From positions 1 to 19,165 of the forward strand of contig CATOKC010000059.1 in NCBI GenBank assembly GCA_951800675.1: 19,165 nt of DNA, written 5' to 3'. The position numbers and the translations under genes are program-made. Source of the stretch: an uncultured Oscillibacter sp. (GTDB lineage Bacteria; Bacillota_A; Clostridia; Oscillospirales; Oscillospiraceae). Below, in pieces: positions 8,433-16,374 of the stretch. Numbering within the stretch: the first letter of the stretch is position 1; each line of letters begins with the position of its first letter. The notes under the pieces were generated by a model. That model made no database searches. It saw only the letters and a list, made by a program, of their open reading frames with translations, and was not told where the DNA came from.

Positions 8433-8461
8433 ATTATCGCACGCAGACATCATACTGTCAA
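8433..8461 (-). promoter_or_regulatory. Strong sigma-70-type promoter of nifJ
   Basis: On the minus strand a perfect TTGACA (8456-8461), a 17-base spacer ending in TGC (extended -10), then GATAAT (8433-8438). The leader to the ATG is about 55 bases, with AGGGGG as ribosome binding site. Confidence 0.9.
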
Positions 8462-8501
8462 GGAAAGAGTTTGCCAATTCCTTCCGATTAGAGGGTTCTG
8501 G

Positions 8502-8535
8502 AAAAAAGAATGGGAACCCTCAAAGGAGGGTTCCC
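8502..8535 (-). terminator. Terminator overlapping the end of the CoA-transferase gene
   Basis: A perfect 9-base inverted repeat (8512-8520 with 8527-8535) around a 6-base loop, followed on the minus strand by TTTTTT (8502-8507). The last codons and the stop codon (8520-8522) are part of the hairpin. Confidence 0.85.
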
Positions 8536-9888
8536 AAAAGATTCCGGGACAGCTCTGCCCGGAAGTCCGGATGGGCGATGGCGATGAGAGCCCGGGCCCG
8601 TTCCAGAACGCTTTTGTATTTCAGGTCCGCCACGCCGTATTCCGTGACCACGTACTGGACGCAGGCGCGGGGGGTGGTGACGGTGCTTCCCGGCGGGAGC
8701 TGGGGAACAATCTTGGAGTGGAGGATTCCCGCCTTGTCCCGGTAGCTGGAGCGGAGGGCGATGATGCTCTTCCCGTCCTTGGACCACTGGGAGCCCAGCA
8801 CCCATTCCAGCTGGCCCCCGGTGCCGGAGTACTGCCGGGGCCCTACGCTCTCGGCGTTGACCTGTCCGGTGAGGTCGATTTCCATGGCGTTGTTGATGGA
8901 GACCACCCGGTCGTTCTGAGCGATGCGCCGGGGATCGTTGGTCCAGTGGATGTCCTTCTGGCAAAAGGCCGGGTTGTCTCGGGCGAAGTCCCACAGGCGC
9001 TTGTCCCCGATGAAGTAAGCGCCCACGGACTGGCCCGGACAGGTCTGCTTGCGGCTGTTGTTCAGGACACCCTTTTTCATCAGCTCCATGACGCAGTTTC
9101 CGATAACCTCCGTCTGGAGCCCCAGGTCCCGCTTTCCCGCGTCCACCAGGCACTCGCCCACGGCGTTGGCCAGGCCCCCCAGGCCGAATTGGACGCAGGC
9201 CCCGTCGGGGATCAGCTCCGCGATATGCGCCGCGATGCGGCGGTCCGTCTCTCCCGCCGGGACGGGCGGATGCTCCGCCGGGGGGCGGCTGTCCTCCACA
9301 ATGGCGTCCGCCTCCGAGACATGGAACAGCATGTGCCCGTCTCCCGCGCTGGAGAAGAAGGGAAGCTGGTCGTTTACCACCACAACGACGGTTTCCACCT
9401 GCTCCAGCGCTGCCCGGGGGACGCTGGCTCCCCAGAGGGAGCGGCTCATCCATCCGTGTTCATCCGGGGCGGAGCAGGTGATTACCGCCGCCCGGGGCTT
9501 CCGGGCGCACATCCAGTCCCCGGTGGCGCCCAGGTGCGTGGGGACGTACCAGACGTTTCCCTGCTTGGCAAGCAGCCGTTCACCGGAGAAGAAATTGGCC
9601 TGATAGGAAACCAGGTCCGCGTAGTCCGGGGCCAGCAGGGTGGTGTCCAGGGGAGCGTAGAGGGACAGCAGCTCAATGTGGCCCCCCCAGTGGACGCAGC
9701 CGCGCCGCCAGGGCCTCGTCTACGGCATAGGGCCAGTTGGCCGAGCCGCTGACGGCCATCGCGTCTCCAGGCCGGATCAGCTCTGCCGCCTGGGCGGCGG
9801 ACATCCGCAGAGTCTCGTATTGCTGTTGCCAGCTGGTAAGGCCGGAAGCGCGTACGGCTCGGATTGGTGTTGGGAAAAACATGGCCAC
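8520..9888 (-). pseudogene. Acetyl-CoA hydrolase / CoA-transferase family, frameshifted in a G7 tract
   Basis: The gene starts at the ATG at 9888, with GGAGG 5 bases upstream, and reads 69 residues to a run of seven G (9682-9688 on the plus strand as C7). There the frame is lost and a TGA follows. Removing one G restores '...RPLGGHIELLSLYAPL...' and an open frame to 8522, 455 residues in all, the usual length for acetate/4-hydroxybutyrate-type CoA-transferases. Family motifs in the restored protein are GLGGLANAV (about 235), LQTEVIGN with the probable catalytic glutamate near residue 260, VNDP-like 'WTNDPRRIAQNDRVVSINNA', 'DLTGQVNAESVG', 'SGTGGQLEW' and 'YVVTEYGVADL'. These enzymes exchange CoA between acetyl-CoA and a carboxylate, or hydrolyse acetyl-CoA. 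No other lesion is visible, so a sequencing error or a slippage-prone tract are as likely as true inactivation. It lies between cyuA and nifJ on the same strand. Confidence 0.85.
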
Positions 9889-9935
9889 CTCCGTTTGTTT
9901 TTGAGGGTGAATTGGAAAGGAAAGCGTATTGGAGG

Positions 9936-9964
9936 ATTATAGCAAAGCTCTGGGACAAAAGCAA
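9936..9964 (-). promoter_or_regulatory. Promoter of the CoA-transferase gene
   Basis: On the minus strand TTGCTT (9959-9964), a 17-base spacer and a consensus TATAAT (9936-9941), about 50 bases upstream of the ATG at 9888. Confidence 0.7.
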
Positions 9965-10063
9965 GCCTCTGGCGGTCTGCTCACAGCCTCCGGCAAACAG
10001 CGGCTGGCCAGCCCAAGTCCTTCCGCGCTTCAACGGTGGCACGGAGTCTTTCGCCGGATCGCT

Positions 10064-11350
10064 TCAGCCCTCCTTCTCCATCATGATCTCCAAAATGGTT
10101 CGGTCCGTCTCCGTCATGCCCGGCGCGCTGATCCGGCCCATGTTCCGGATTGCCTGCTCCGGCGTCGCGCCGCAGATGCCGTCGGCGGCTTGGAGGACTA
10201 CGTTGTCCATAGCCAGATAGGCGCACATCAGCGCCGCGTTGGCCGCCGTGGCCAGCTTTAAGGCGCAGCCGATTTTTCCGCCGTCGCAAATCATGCCGGT
10301 GAGGTCTCCGCTCATGTTGATGATGGTCCGCCCGATTTGCTCATCGCCTCCCCCCATCAGCCAGACCATGGCGGCAGAAGCGGCGGTAGCGGCGGAAACG
10401 CCGCAGCCGCAGGTGGCGGACAGCTTCCCGGTGAAAAGCTTAATGTACACGTTCAGCGCATGGGAAAAGGCCAGGGCCTTCACCAGCCGCTCCTGAGAAG
10501 CGCCCAAATGCCGGGCCATCTCCGCCACGGGGATTACGGCGGTCAGCCCGTGGTTCCCGCTGCCCGCGCTGCTCATAACGGCGTAGGGACAGCCGCTCAT
10601 GCGCCCCTCGGCGCTGGCGGCCACCCGGGTCATGATTCGGCTGAACAGGTTGTCTCCCATGTCCCCGGAGGTCATCTGCCGTTTCAGAGCCCCGGCAATG
10701 CCGATGCCGGGGTCGTGCTCCAGACCGTAGTCCGCGAGACCCTGGTTCAGCTCCACGCCCTCCAGCATGAAGGACAGCTCCTCCTGGGAGCACTGGTCTA
10801 CCACGGCTCGAATTTCCGCCACCGTCATGGCTTTCAAACGGTCGTGGAGACCGTCTCCGCCCCCGGCGGACCAGGGCTTTTCCAAAAGAACATCGCCGTT
10901 TCGCTCCGTATAGATGATGTTGGAATGGGTGCCCCGGATGATGCTGACGCCGGTGCCGTTGGAGGTGACCACCTCCGCCCGGGCGTAAAGCTGGGCCTCG
11001 CCGGACTTGATGGACACGGCGGACCGCCCCTCCTCCACCAGCCGGATGGCCTGGGCGGAACGGTCCTCGTTCAGGTCCTCCAGCAGCTTGAGACCCTTCT
11101 CCGGGTTGGCGAGAACGGCCCCCAAGGCGGCGGCGTATTTCAGCCCCACCCGGGGAAAACCGGGAATACCCACGCTCATGCCGTTTTTGTATACGCCGGG
11201 ATTGACCTCCAGCTTGACGGAGACGATCTCCCCGCCGATGGCGTGGCGGGCGGCGGCGGCGGCCAGGGCCACGCAAACCGGCTCGGTGCAGCCCAAGGCG
11301 GGGACGACCTCTTGGCGCAGCAGGGACAGCAGCTCTTCTTTCGTAATCAT
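10064..11350 (-). CDS. cyuA: L-cysteine desulfidase (CyuA/CdsB family)
   Basis: 428 residues. This is the oxygen-sensitive iron-sulfur cysteine desulfidase family, which turns L-cysteine into pyruvate, sulfide and ammonia without PLP. Visible features are '[14 protein letters not shown]' with Cys21, '[17 protein letters not shown]' with Cys314 and Cys316, and CDGGKIGC with Cys355 and Cys362. The early Cys, a middle Cys and a C-x6-C pair match the cluster-ligand pattern known from the methanogen enzyme. '[16 protein letters not shown]' is the conserved Gly-rich segment. AGGAGG lies 7 bases before the ATG. A canonical sigma-54 promoter precedes it, and the divergent neighbour is a sigma-54 activator. 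Cysteine desulfidase under a dedicated sigma-54 regulator is known in Clostridioides difficile. The older family name is UPF0597/YhaM, and serine dehydratase activity is a less likely alternative. Confidence 0.92.
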   Translation of the reverse strand: MITKEELLSLLRQEVVPALGCTEPVCVALAAAAARHAIGGEIVSVKLEVNPGVYKNGMSVGIPGFPRVGLKYAAALGAVLANPEKGLKLLEDLNEDRSAQAIRLVEEGRSAVSIKSGEAQLYARAEVVTSNGTGVSIIRGTHSNIIYTERNGDVLLEKPWSAGGGDGLHDRLKAMTVAEIRAVVDQCSQEELSFMLEGVELNQGLADYGLEHDPGIGIAGALKRQMTSGDMGDNLFSRIMTRVAASAEGRMSGCPYAVMSSAGSGNHGLTAVIPVAEMARHLGASQERLVKALAFSHALNVYIKLFTGKLSATCGCGVSAATAASAAMVWLMGGGDEQIGRTIINMSGDLTGMICDGGKIGCALKLATAANAALMCAYLAMDNVVLQAADGICGATPEQAIRNMGRISAPGMTETDRTILEIMMEKEG

Positions 11351-11412
11351 TGGGATTCCTCCTCTCTATTCTATAAACGTTGCGGAACACCTTGTTCTGC
11401 GCTTTACCATAA

Positions 11413-11430
11413 GAGCAAATCCCGTGCCGG
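11413..11430 (-). promoter_or_regulatory. Sigma-54 (-24/-12) promoter of cyuA
   Basis: On the minus strand CCGGCACG-GGAT-TTGCTC: GG (11427-11428), exactly 10 bases, then GC (11415-11416). This matches the TGGCACG-N4-TTGCW consensus at all but the first base. Transcription would start near 11403, about 53 bases before the ATG. Confidence 0.88.
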
Positions 11431-11435
11431 ATATT

Positions 11436-11456
11436 TTTCCGGGCATTTCCCGGAAA
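11436..11456. repeat. Perfect 8-base inverted repeat just upstream of the cyuA -24 element
   Basis: TTTCCGGG (11436-11443), loop CATTT, CCCGGAAA (11449-11456). It is neither followed nor preceded by a suitable T-run, so it does not look like a terminator. It could be a protein-binding site between the enhancer motif and the sigma-54 promoter. Confidence 0.5.
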
Positions 11457-11485
11457 TCCCTTGCAAAATGGCGGCGGCTGTGATT

Positions 11486-11507
11486 AACTGGTTAAAAACT
11501 GGTTAAA
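11486..11507. promoter_or_regulatory. Tandem 11-base repeat, probable enhancer/operator of the sigma-54 regulator
   Basis: AACTGGTTAAA occurs twice back to back (11486-11496 and 11497-11507), one helical turn apart. The first copy overlaps TTAAC-TG-GTTAA (11484-11495), a perfect inverted repeat. The pair lies about 60-80 bases upstream of the cyuA sigma-54 promoter, and its second copy touches the AAGGAG of the regulator gene. It could serve both as enhancer for cyuA and as an autoregulatory site. Two inverted near-copies lie upstream of the C-S lyase operon. Confidence 0.7.
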
Positions 11508-11518
11508 GGAGAGACTCT

Positions 11519-13570
11519 ATGCCGACCAAAAAGAAGATTTCCGTCATTGCTCTGGACCCTCGAGCGGGAGAGTCCTACAAGTCCGATATTGAAAAGCTGT
11601 TCGCGGACGTGGCGGAGGTCTCCGCCTTTTCCATGCTGGACGGCAGCGCCGCCGGGGTGCTGGACCGGGCGGATTTGTTTGTGGCCTCCACCGACGCCTA
11701 CGGCTCCCCGGAGGAGCTGATGCGGCATATCCCCATTGACAGCCAGACCATGGCGGTGGAGGTCTCCTTCCGCTGGAGCGAGCTGCGTAAGCTTAAGGAG
11801 CTGCCGGCGGGGAGCCGGGTGCTGTTCGTCAACATGACCCAGACCATGGCCCGGGAGGCCATTGCCCAGCTGGAGCAGTTCGGCGTCACCCACATTCAAT
11901 GGATTCCCTTCTACCCCGGCGCGGCGGAGGTCCCGGACGTCCACATTGCCGTGACGCCGGACGAGCTGCGCTATGTCCCCCCGGGGATGGAGACCGTCAT
12001 CGACCTGGGCCAGCGGGTATGCACCTCCGGCATGATGATTGAGATCGCCCTCCGCCTGGGGCTGGAATCCCTGCTGGAAGGGCCCGCCTTTCAGCGCTAC
12101 GCCCAGGAGGTGGCCACCAGCAACTACAGCTTCGACCGGATGTTTGCCCGCTCCATCCGCCTGGAAAGCCAGTTCCACATTTTAATGGAAAGCCTGGAGG
12201 ACGGCGTGGTGGGCGTCAACGAGAAGGGGGAGATTTTCGCGTGCAGCCGCCACGCCGAGGAGATGACCCTGGTCAGCGCCCCTTTGATTCAGGGACGGCG
12301 GTGCGAGGAGGTGTTTCCCTACATCCCCTTTGTCCAGTGCATGCAGGGCCGCCGGACCCTGCCCGCCAAGGCGGTGAAGGTGGGGGGTGTGAACCTCAGC
12401 GTGGAGGTGGTGCCGGTGATCCGGCAGAACGCCTGCATTGGGGCCTTCGCTCTGCTCCAGCGGTTCAACGACGTGGAGGTCCGCCAGAGTGAGCTGCGGA
12501 GCCAGCTCTTTCTCAAGGGCCACTACGCGAAATACAGCTTTGACGACGTGGTGGGCCAGTCGGAGGCCATTCGGAGAACCAAGGAGACCCTGGGGCGCAT
12601 GGCCCTCAGCGAGAGCCCGGTTTTGCTGATCGGGGAGACAGGCACCGGCAAGGAGCTCTTTGCCCACGCCGTCCATCAGGCCAGCCGCCGGGCGGACGGT
12701 CCCTTTGTAGCCATCAACGTGGCGGCCTTCCCGGAGAACCTGTTGGAGAGTGAGCTCTTCGGCTATGAGGAGGGGGCCTTTACTGGGGCGAAGAAGGGGG
12801 GGAGGCCCGGACTCTTCGAGCTGGCCCACCGGGGAACGCTCTTTTTAGATGAGGTGGAGGGCATGAGCCCCGCCCTGCAAATCAAGCTCCTCCGTGCTCT
12901 CCAGGAGCGGGAAGTCATGCGGGTGGGGGGCCATCGGATCATCCACGTGGACGTTCGCATTGTGGCCGCCACCAATGAGGCCCTGGAGCGGAAGGTCCGG
13001 GAGGGCTCCTTCCGCCGGGACCTCTACTACCGTCTCAGCACCCTGCCCGCCCTGATTCCGCCCCTGACGGAGCGGGGAGACGACATGTTTTTGCTGACGG
13101 AGCATTTCCGTCAGGAGCTGGGGGGCTCCTTCCGCCTGACGGAGCCGGTGAAGGACTTCTTCCACCGCCACGCCTGGCCGGGAAACATCCGGGAGCTGCG
13201 GAACGCGGTGGAGTACTTCATCTATACAGGCCATGAGGACATCGGCTTGGAGGACCTGCCGCCCACTCTGTTCCTCGCCGAGGGAACGATTTTCCGGCCC
13301 GCCGCTAAGGCCCCGCCGAAGGACGAGCCCTCCGGCCCGTTCCGCTTCATCCTCTCCCGGCTCTACGAGGCCTCTGAAACCGGGGCCTCCATGGGCCGGG
13401 AGACCCTGCTGAAACAGGCCCGGGAGGCCCATGTCCCCCTCTCCCAGAGGGAGGTTCGGGACATCTTAACGGATATGGCGGCTCAGGGACTGGCCCGGGT
13501 CAGCCGGGGCCGGGGCGGCAGTCAGCTAACCCCTAAGGGCCGGGCCCTCTGGGAAAACGGTCAAAGATAA
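11519..13570 (+). CDS. Sigma-54 enhancer-binding regulator (PrpR_N-like, PAS, AAA+, C-terminal winged helix)
   Basis: 683 residues. Residues 1-190 resemble the PrpR N-terminal sensor domain. A PAS-like segment follows ('[20 protein letters not shown]', from about 222). The AAA+ domain (about 340-570) has Walker A GETGTGKE (372-379), the sigma-54-contacting loop GAFTGA (419-424), Walker B FLDE (442-445) and the arginine-bearing '[10 protein letters not shown]' segment. The C-terminus (608-683) is not the usual Fis-type helix-turn-helix. It reads as a winged helix, with '[20 protein letters not shown]' as recognition helix and wing. AAGGAG precedes the ATG. It is divergent from cyuA and upstream of the C-S lyase operon, both of which have sigma-54 promoters, so it is very probably their activator. 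The ligand is likely cysteine or a related compound (inference). A weak TTGCAA-N17-TTAACT overlaps the tandem repeat; no better promoter is visible. Confidence 0.93.
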   Translation: MPTKKKISVIALDPRAGESYKSDIEKLFADVAEVSAFSMLDGSAAGVLDRADLFVASTDAYGSPEELMRHIPIDSQTMAVEVSFRWSELRKLKELPAGSRVLFVNMTQTMAREAIAQLEQFGVTHIQWIPFYPGAAEVPDVHIAVTPDELRYVPPGMETVIDLGQRVCTSGMMIEIALRLGLESLLEGPAFQRYAQEVATSNYSFDRMFARSIRLESQFHILMESLEDGVVGVNEKGEIFACSRHAEEMTLVSAPLIQGRRCEEVFPYIPFVQCMQGRRTLPAKAVKVGGVNLSVEVVPVIRQNACIGAFALLQRFNDVEVRQSELRSQLFLKGHYAKYSFDDVVGQSEAIRRTKETLGRMALSESPVLLIGETGTGKELFAHAVHQASRRADGPFVAINVAAFPENLLESELFGYEEGAFTGAKKGGRPGLFELAHRGTLFLDEVEGMSPALQIKLLRALQEREVMRVGGHRIIHVDVRIVAATNEALERKVREGSFRRDLYYRLSTLPALIPPLTERGDDMFLLTEHFRQELGGSFRLTEPVKDFFHRHAWPGNIRELRNAVEYFIYTGHEDIGLEDLPPTLFLAEGTIFRPAAKAPPKDEPSGPFRFILSRLYEASETGASMGRETLLKQAREAHVPLSQREVRDILTDMAAQGLARVSRGRGGSQLTPKGRALWENGQR

Positions 13571-13575
13571 AACGG

Positions 13576-13604
13576 TTTGACCAATAAGGGCTGTTTAACC
13601 AATT
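13576..13604. promoter_or_regulatory. Two inverted copies of the regulator motif upstream of the C-S lyase operon
   Basis: TTTGACCAATA (13576-13586) and TTTAACCAATT (13594-13604) are the reverse complements of TATTGGTCAAA and AATTGGTTAAA. They match AACTGGTTAAA at 8 and 10 of 11 positions. Their centres are 18 bases apart, and they lie about 150-180 bases upstream of the -24 element, a normal distance for a sigma-54 enhancer. Confidence 0.65.
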
Positions 13605-13754
13605 GAAAGCCCGGCAATAAACCGCTTCTTCCTTGTTTCCATCCCTCGGCCTCCGGAATGGGTTTTGACAATTTGCCAAAATCCATCCGGGGGTTTTGTG
13701 CGCTCCGCTGATTCCTTGGGGAAATTTTATGTTATCTCGGCTCTTCTCCCAAAA

Positions 13755-13770
13755 TGGCACGGTTTTTGCT
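13755..13770 (+). promoter_or_regulatory. Sigma-54 (-24/-12) promoter of the C-S lyase operon
   Basis: TGGCACG-GTTT-TTGCT matches the sigma-54 consensus fully. GG (13756-13757) and GC (13768-13769) are exactly 10 bases apart. The start point would be near 13782, about 45 bases before the ATG at 13827. Confidence 0.93.
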
Positions 13771-13826
13771 TTAATAATTCGCCAAACGCCGAGAACATCC
13801 TATCATTTCAGAAAGGACGCGAGACT

Positions 13827-14996
13827 ATGCGATACGATTTTGACCAGATCATTGACCGGACCGGAAACCTCTCCGCCAAGTACGACGAACGGCTCCAGAA
13901 ATTCGGCTCTGAGGATGTGATTCCCCTCTGGATCGCGGACATGGATTTCAAGACCGCTCAGCCCATTATCGACGCCTTGAAAGCCCGGGCGGAGGAGGGC
14001 CTTTGGGGATACACCGCCCGTCCCGCCAGCTATTTCGAGGCCATCCGGGACTGGCAGAGCCGCCGGAATGGCTGGACCCTGGACACGTCCCTGATGAGCT
14101 TCTGCCTGGGGGTAGTTCAAACCCTTAGCGCCTGTGTGCGGCTCTACACCCCCCAGGGAGGCAATGTGCTGATTCAGACTCCGGTGTATGGCGAGTTCTA
14201 CGACATGGCCGAATTTGCCGGACGGCGGGTCATTGAAAATCAGATGATCGAGGAGAACGGCCGCTGGACGGTGGACTGGACGGACTTCGAGGCCAAGCTC
14301 CAGGAGGCGGACCTGTTCCTGCTGTGCAATCCCCACAACCCCGTGGGCATCGTCTGGACGGAAGAGGAGCTGCGCCGGATGATGGAGCTATGCCTGAAGT
14401 ACCGCGTCCTGGTGGTCAGCGACGAAATCCACTCCGACCTGATCTTCCACGGGAAGAAGCACATCCCCACCGCGTCCCTGTCCCCGGAAATCGCCGCCAA
14501 CGTGATTACCGGCATCTCCGGCACCAAGACCTTCAATCTGGCGGGCCTCCAGGCCAGCGCGGCAGTGTTCCCCAACCGGCACAAGAAGGAGACCTTTGAC
14601 CGTTTCTGGATGAATATGGACATCCACCGGAACAACGCCTTCTCCGTCATCGCCATGGAGACGGCCTTCCGGGAGGGGGAGGAGTGGCTGGACCAGCTGC
14701 TGCCCTACCTCTCGGAGAATTTCGACTTCGTGGTGAACTACTGCGAGCGGCACATTCCCAAGATCAAGACCTACGCCCCCGACGCCACCTATCTCATGTG
14801 GCTGGACTGCCGGGCGCTGGGCCTGAGCAACCAGGAGCTTCACGATTTCATGATCGAAAAGGCCCGGCTGGGCCTGAACGACGGCTGCGCCTTCGGCCGG
14901 AGCCTGAACGGCTTCATGCGGCTCAACGCCGCCTGTCCCCGCGGCGTGCTGGAGCGGGCCCTCCACCAGCTGGAGGCCGCCGTCAACAGCCTGTGA
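13827..14996 (+). CDS. MalY/PatB-family PLP-dependent C-S lyase (cystathionine beta-lyase-like)
   Basis: 389 residues from the ATG at 13827. This start has AAAGGA 9 bases upstream and lies downstream of the sigma-54 start point. The open frame extends further 5' but begins upstream of the promoter, so those codons are not coding. It is a fold-type I aminotransferase-like enzyme with the family opening 'IPLWIADMDF' (about 31-40), 'NPHNPVGIVW', 'VVSDEIHSDLI' (PLP aspartate) and 'GTKTFNLAG' with the PLP lysine at residue 234. MalY/PatB proteins release a thiol or sulfide, pyruvate and ammonia from cystathionine, cysteine or S-conjugates. It is the first gene of an operon with a DAACS transporter and a small thioredoxin-fold protein. 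The spacing to the transporter is 61 bases. Sigma-54 control and the nearby cyuA support a role in degrading sulfur amino acids rather than making methionine. Confidence 0.92.
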   Translation: MRYDFDQIIDRTGNLSAKYDERLQKFGSEDVIPLWIADMDFKTAQPIIDALKARAEEGLWGYTARPASYFEAIRDWQSRRNGWTLDTSLMSFCLGVVQTLSACVRLYTPQGGNVLIQTPVYGEFYDMAEFAGRRVIENQMIEENGRWTVDWTDFEAKLQEADLFLLCNPHNPVGIVWTEEELRRMMELCLKYRVLVVSDEIHSDLIFHGKKHIPTASLSPEIAANVITGISGTKTFNLAGLQASAAVFPNRHKKETFDRFWMNMDIHRNNAFSVIAMETAFREGEEWLDQLLPYLSENFDFVVNYCERHIPKIKTYAPDATYLMWLDCRALGLSNQELHDFMIEKARLGLNDGCAFGRSLNGFMRLNAACPRGVLERALHQLEAAVNSL

Positions 14997-15057
14997 CCCC
15001 CCTCCCGGCGGAGGTTTATAAAAAGACACCAAAGAAACGAGAAATGGAGATGTTATC

Positions 15058-16317
15058 ATGGCTACACAAATTGGAAAGCAATCCCTTTGGCAGCAGTATA
15101 AGACCCCCATCCTCCTTCTTGGCGGCATCGCCATCGGCTCGCTCATCGGTGTGATTTCCCCGGGCTTGGGCCAGATCCTGAAGCCCATTGGCGACATCTT
15201 TTTGAATCTGCTGTTCACCATCGTGGTGCCCCTGGTGTTTGTGTCCATTGCCTGCGCCGTGGGTACCATGGCCAACATGAACCGGCTGGGGAAGATTCTG
15301 GGCGGCACCGTGGCCGTGTTCCTGGGCACGGGAGCCTTTGCTGCCGCCTGTGTTCTGGTGTGGGTGAATCTGTTCAGCCCCTCCGCCGGGACCAACATCC
15401 AGTTGGCCGCCGCGGAGGTGGGGGAGGCCCAGACCGCCGCCCAGATGATTGTGGGCTCCCTGACGGTCAGCGACTTCCCGGAGCTGTGGAGCAAGTCCCA
15501 CATGCTGCCCCTCATCATCTTCGCCATCATCACTGGCTTCTGCGTGGCCTCCTGCGGCGGGGAGGAAAGCCCCGTTGGAAAGCTGCTGGCGAACCTGAAT
15601 GATATTATCATGAAGTTCGTGGGGGTCATCATGACCATCGCCCCCCTGGGCCTGGGCGCGTACTTCGCCAACCTCATCGGGGAGTTCGGCCCCCAGCTCC
15701 TCAGCGATTACGGCCGGTCCATGGTGGTCTACTATCCCCTGTGCCTGCTGTACGTGGTGATTTTCTTCCCCCTGTACGCCCTGTTCGCCGGTGGGAAAAC
15801 CGGCCTCAACCGGATGCTGAAACACATCTTCACCCCCGCCGTCACCGCCTTCGCCACCCAGAGCTCCGCCGCCACCCTGCCGGTAAATAAGGAGGCCTGT
15901 GACGCCATCGGCGTGCCCAAGGACGTCAGCGACCTGGTGCTGCCCATGGGCTGCACCATGCACATGGACGGCTCCGTCCTCAGCTCCATCGTGAAGATCG
16001 CCTTCCTGTTCGGCATCTTCGACATGCCCTTCACCGGCGCGGGAACCTACGCCATGGCCATCGCCGTGGCCATTCTCAGCGCCTTCGTCCTCTCCGGCGC
16101 CCCCGGCGGCGGACTGGTGGGCGAGATGCTGATTGTCAGCATGTTCGGCTTCCCCGCCGAAGCCTTCCCCCTCATCGCCACCCTGGGCTTCCTCTTTGAC
16201 CCCGCCGCCACCTGCCTCAACGCCGCCGGGGACACCATCGCCTCCATGATGGTCACCCGGCTGGTGGAGGGAAAGGACTGGCTGGAGAAGAAGCTGGCCT
16301 CCGGCGAACTGGTCTGA
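15058..16317 (+). CDS. DAACS-family amino acid:cation symporter, probably for a neutral/sulfur amino acid
   Basis: 419 residues, typical of the glutamate/neutral amino-acid (DAACS, GltP-like) family of the inner membrane. Visible are many hydrophobic segments, the re-entrant HP1 tip 'FATQSSAATLP' (usual SSSATLP), the TM7 cation motif 'MGCTMHMDGS', the HP2 tip 'SGAPGGGLVG', and the TM8 motif DPAATCLNAAGD. Compared with the archaeal aspartate transporter motif DxxRTxxNVxGD, the arginine that binds the substrate side-chain carboxylate is alanine here. The Thr, Asn and final Asp that hold the amino-acid backbone are kept. This suggests a neutral substrate, in context cysteine, cystine, serine or cystathionine. 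GGAG lies 8 bases before the ATG. It is co-transcribed with the C-S lyase and the CPDT protein. Confidence 0.9.
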   Translation: MATQIGKQSLWQQYKTPILLLGGIAIGSLIGVISPGLGQILKPIGDIFLNLLFTIVVPLVFVSIACAVGTMANMNRLGKILGGTVAVFLGTGAFAAACVLVWVNLFSPSAGTNIQLAAAEVGEAQTAAQMIVGSLTVSDFPELWSKSHMLPLIIFAIITGFCVASCGGEESPVGKLLANLNDIIMKFVGVIMTIAPLGLGAYFANLIGEFGPQLLSDYGRSMVVYYPLCLLYVVIFFPLYALFAGGKTGLNRMLKHIFTPAVTAFATQSSAATLPVNKEACDAIGVPKDVSDLVLPMGCTMHMDGSVLSSIVKIAFLFGIFDMPFTGAGTYAMAIAVAILSAFVLSGAPGGGLVGEMLIVSMFGFPAEAFPLIATLGFLFDPAATCLNAAGDTIASMMVTRLVEGKDWLEKKLASGELV

Positions 16318-16374
16318 AGGTTATCCCCGATTCCCCATTCATTACCTGTCATCAATTAAAAAGGAGATATGATC

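Noticed and set aside
8406..9752. A 448-codon plus-strand frame opposite the CoA-transferase gene
   Set aside because: It is a shadow frame. The minus strand shows clear family motifs once a single-base shift is allowed.
10002..10013. The 12-base palindrome GGCTGGCCAGCC downstream of cyuA, considered as a terminator
   Set aside because: It has no loop and no T-run. I find no convincing terminator after cyuA, so read-through toward the CoA-transferase gene is possible.
10036..10056. A TGGCACGG sequence resembling a sigma-54 -24 box on the plus strand
   Set aside because: The base pair 10 bases downstream is TT, not GC, and no plus-strand gene follows.
11475..11507. The tandem 11-base repeat, considered as a CRISPR or mobile-element end
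   Set aside because: There are only two units, with no spacers and no neighbouring cas or transposase gene. The position and the matching copies at 13576-13604 fit regulator binding sites better.
13665..13826. 54 extra N-terminal codons for the C-S lyase
   Set aside because: They lie across and upstream of the sigma-54 promoter, have no ribosome binding site and do not resemble the family. The ATG at 13827 fits all three criteria.
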